From Akkermansiaceae bacterium (GTDB lineage: Bacteria > Verrucomicrobiota > Verrucomicrobiia > Verrucomicrobiales > DEV007), in assembly GCA_024233005.1 (NCBI GenBank), contig JACKQE010000001.1, positions 558,001 to 622,000 on the forward strand: 64,000 nucleotides of DNA, read 5' to 3'. A program made the translations under genes and the position numbers. The notes under the pieces were generated by a model. It worked only from the letters and a program-made list of their open reading frames with translations, did no database searches and had not been told where the DNA came from. Positions 61,872-64,000 of the stretch are shown piece by piece (the first letter of the stretch is position 1; the number at the start of each line of letters is the position of its first letter).

Positions 61872-64000
61872 TCAGGGCTTGAACATGGCGTCCTCGGGAT
61901 TCCCGGCAGACAGGAGGTAGGCCGCGAGGTCCTTGAGTTCCTCGGGACTCAGCACATTGATCAGGCCCGCTGGCATCATGGAAATGGGGTAGGTTTTCTT
62001 CTCCGCGAGGTCATTCTCGTCGATGGCGGTGGTGTCGGCGGGGACGAAGGGGTTCGTGGCCACGAAAACCTTGCCATTCTCCTCCACGATGATGCGACCG
62101 ATAACAAACGTGCCGTCCTTTTTCCGGATCTGATGGGTCTCGTACTGGTCCGAGATGATCTTGGAGGGATCGACGATGTTTTCCATCAGATCACGGTGGC
62201 TGTAACGGTTTCCCGCGCCGGTGATATCGGGGCCGATGCCCCCCCATTCACCATTGAACCGGTGACAGGCACTGCAGGCAAGCGCTTGGAAGAGGTTTTT
62301 TCCGCTGGCAAAATTTCTCCCTTTCAGCCCGCCATCAAGCAAAGCGGCGGCCTCATCGACAGTCCAGTTGCGACCGGGCCCCTTGGGTGGGTCGAGATTT
62401 ACCGTTGGCTTGGGAAGGGCCTGCGTGGAAAGGGCGGCCAGGGCTTCTTTTTCACCTTCGGGAACGAAATTGGCAAGAGCTTCGGTGCGGATGTTCTCAA
62501 TGAACTTGCTGAAGCTGTTGCCGCCTTTGAATTCACGGGCTTTGGGAAACCATTGGAAATAAGCTTTGCGTGATTCCGGGGTCCAGCCCTGCTTTGCGTT
62601 GCGCAGGGAAAAGGCATAGCCGATCTGCTGCCGGTTCGGCCGGGAGGCGTGGAGCGCCCGCGCCGCGCTGGCATAACCGGAATTCCGCGAGAGCAGGTCT
62701 TCGCTGGCGATGTCCGCGAGTTCGTCGCTCGCAGTGTTGAGCAGTTGGACGGCCTTGGTCACTACGGTAGGGGAGTCCAAGTATATCAACAGATCACAGA
62801 GCTCACGGTCCACGTCCGACTGGTGGGAGGGAAACCGGTCGTCGAAGCGCCCCAGCAGTTCCAACCGAGCCTCCTCGGAAGGCGGTCCCATGCGGGTGAA
62901 AACCAGTCCATGAGCCCTGATCAGCGCAAGGCGCCGAGGGAGATCCAGGGTGCTCCAGTCTTGGCGGGCCAACGATTTCAGCAGATCATTTTGCAGGGAT
63001 TTGTCCCCAACACGGGCAAGGGCCACCGCCGATTCGAGAGAGGCCCAATCGCCGGTCTCGGCAAGCGCTCGCGAGGCCCACGCAGCCGACGGTTGTCGTT
63101 CGATGGCGACCCGGGCGGCGAAGCGGACATGGCGGTCTGATGAGTTGAGGTGCGTCCAAGCTTTGTCGATCGCCTCCGGTCCGGTTCCAGGCTGGTGGAG
63201 GACTTCCAACTCTCTGCGGAGCTTGCCCTCCGGAGTCAGAACGATAGCAGGCGCGGGTGCCGTGGATTCGTCCCCCTGATAGGTGACGCGGTAAAGACCG
63301 GACTGGGTGCCGCGTCCCCCGATGAGAAAATACATCGCCCCGTCCTGGGGGCGGATTGTGACTCCCGTGAGTGGCAGGGGACGTCCGAACACAAACTCCT
63401 CCCTCTCCGCCTGGTAGCTGCCACCACGGGGAGTGAGATGCAGCGCATACATGGTTCCGTATGTCCAGTCGTTCATAAACAGAGCATGCTGGTAGCGGGC
63501 GGGGAATTTCGCTCCGGTGCCGGCATACACTGCGGTGGGGCTGCCGGGCCCAATGTCGAGCGTCGTGGGCAGGGAATCAGGATAGTATCCGGGCCATTTG
63601 CCGGAGCCGGAGCGCCAACCATACTCCCCACCGCTGACACAGTGATTGGCCCGGGTAGGCCGGTACCAGGGACTGCCAATGTCCCATTCCATGTCCGCGT
63701 CGTAAGTGAAAAGATCTCCCGCGTCGTTGAACGCGATGCCAAACTCATTGCGGAAACCGGAACAATACAGCTCCATGGTCTTGCCTTCGGGATCTGTTTT
63801 CACCATGTAACCGCCGGGAGCCAGGCGGCCTTTGGCATGACCGTTGGCGTCCCACATCCGCGGCAGGAGGTGGTCTTCCTGCCACGCCCGAGCTGGACGG
63901 CTTTCTTCCAGTGGCACTGGCAGTTCCGTGTGGTTGCCGCAGGAGAAGTAGAGCGCCCTGTCCGGTCCGAGAGTGATGCTGTGGGGTCCGTGCTCACCAC
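61872..64000 (-). CDS. Pirellula/Verrucomicrobium-type dehydrogenase with C-terminal heme domain, 5' part cut
   Basis: The frame is open through the window edge, so the N-terminus is missing; 709 codons are visible. The N-terminal half has beta-propeller-like repeats of the putative membrane-bound dehydrogenase domain (SITLGPDRALYFSCGNH, FRNEFGIAFNDAGDLFTYD, MEWDIGSPWYRP, FMNDWTYGTMYALHL). The middle resembles HEAT-like helices. The C-terminal heme domain has CSACH in LACSACHRFNGEWGGIGPDITG, then NIVDPSKIISDQYETHQI and LINVLSPEELKDLAAYLLSAG. The pair of domains is a hallmark of Planctomycetes and Verrucomicrobia. It probably oxidises a sugar outside the membrane and passes electrons to a c-type heme; this is inference. 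The M50 gene follows closely. Confidence 0.9.
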   Translation of the reverse strand, partial: GEHGPHSITLGPDRALYFSCGNHTELPVPLEESRPARAWQEDHLLPRMWDANGHAKGRLAPGGYMVKTDPEGKTMELYCSGFRNEFGIAFNDAGDLFTYDADMEWDIGSPWYRPTRANHCVSGGEYGWRSGSGKWPGYYPDSLPTTLDIGPGSPTAVYAGTGAKFPARYQHALFMNDWTYGTMYALHLTPRGGSYQAEREEFVFGRPLPLTGVTIRPQDGAMYFLIGGRGTQSGLYRVTYQGDESTAPAPAIVLTPEGKLRRELEVLHQPGTGPEAIDKAWTHLNSSDRHVRFAARVAIERQPSAAWASRALAETGDWASLESAVALARVGDKSLQNDLLKSLARQDWSTLDLPRRLALIRAHGLVFTRMGPPSEEARLELLGRFDDRFPSHQSDVDRELCDLLIYLDSPTVVTKAVQLLNTASDELADIASEDLLSRNSGYASAARALHASRPNRQQIGYAFSLRNAKQGWTPESRKAYFQWFPKAREFKGGNSFSKFIENIRTEALANFVPEGEKEALAALSTQALPKPTVNLDPPKGPGRNWTVDEAAALLDGGLKGRNFASGKNLFQALACSACHRFNGEWGGIGPDITGAGNRYSHRDLMENIVDPSKIISDQYETHQIRKKDGTFVIGRIIVEENGKVFVATNPFVPADTTAIDENDLAEKKTYPISMMPAGLINVLSPEELKDLAAYLLSAGNPEDAMFKP

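Noticed and set aside
1..64000. CRISPR array, tRNA genes, rRNA genes, transposases or att sites
   Set aside because: No regularly spaced repeats, no tRNA-like T-loop with matching acceptor ends, no insertion-sequence termini and no integrase were found on reading through the intergenic regions.

Overview
The window is GC-rich, densely packed bacterial chromosome that most resembles a member of the Verrucomicrobiota. The lineage call rests on gene families that are characteristic of the Planctomycetes-Verrucomicrobia group: three Planctomycete-type cytochrome c proteins (DUF1549/DUF1553 at the left edge and at 29203-31623, DUF1587/1592-type at 44951-47305), a Tat-exported DUF1552 partner, a Pirellula/Verrucomicrobium-type dehydrogenase with a CxxCH heme domain at the right edge, an SHD1 domain on a hydrolase, sulfatase and GMC/gluconate-dehydrogenase pairs. 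Few genes have a strong Shine-Dalgarno sequence. I found no rRNA, tRNA, CRISPR array, transposase, integrase, phage gene or recognisable DNA-binding transcription regulator, so this looks like core chromosome with catabolic and envelope genes rather than a mobile island.

Layout. 1-9240: cytochrome fragment, nitrilase-family hydrolase, Tat-exported cell-wall amidase, valS, VOC protein, methyltransferase, HtrA protease, NIF3-like protein. 9249-16409: a copper/silver-type efflux operon on the minus strand (outer-membrane factor, adaptor, metal-binding lipoprotein, RND pump), preceded by a Cys-rich exported protein. 16525-31623: half-size TauE, holA, YdcF protein, a large exported TPR-CHAT protein, a sulfatase, a lipid kinase/esterase pair, CPBP protease, murI, an unusual L,D-transpeptidase fusion, and a cytochrome with an inserted beta-sandwich. 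31648-47305: GMC dehydrogenase pair, a hemicellulose-type cluster (GH5 with duplicated binding modules, GH62, DUF4886/SGNH), asparagine synthase, exported cyanophycinase-like peptidase, CocE-like hydrolase, and a translationally coupled DUF1552/DUF1592 pair. 47484-55489: prepilin-like protein, C39 lipoprotein, a tiny membrane protein with its own promoter and terminator, CE7 esterase, DUF2752 and other small membrane proteins, TIM-barrel isomerase, OsmC, M42 peptidase. 55796-64000: flavin reductase, accD, second amidase, Xaa-Pro aminopeptidase, DUF1015, ppnP, M50 protease and the heme-binding dehydrogenase running off the right end.

Together the genes describe a saprophytic, polysaccharide-degrading heterotroph: secreted GH5/GH62/CE7/sulfatase enzymes release sugars, periplasmic GMC and cytochrome-linked dehydrogenases may oxidise carbohydrate, and peptidoglycan enzymes (two amidases, murI, L,D-transpeptidase), HtrA and the Cus-type pump maintain the envelope. 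Nothing here is clearly a new defence or mobile system. The best leads for novelty are the Cus operon with its extra Cys-rich and metal-binding small proteins, the L,D-transpeptidase fusion, the exported TPR-CHAT protein, and possible overlapping hairpins upstream of the second amidase.
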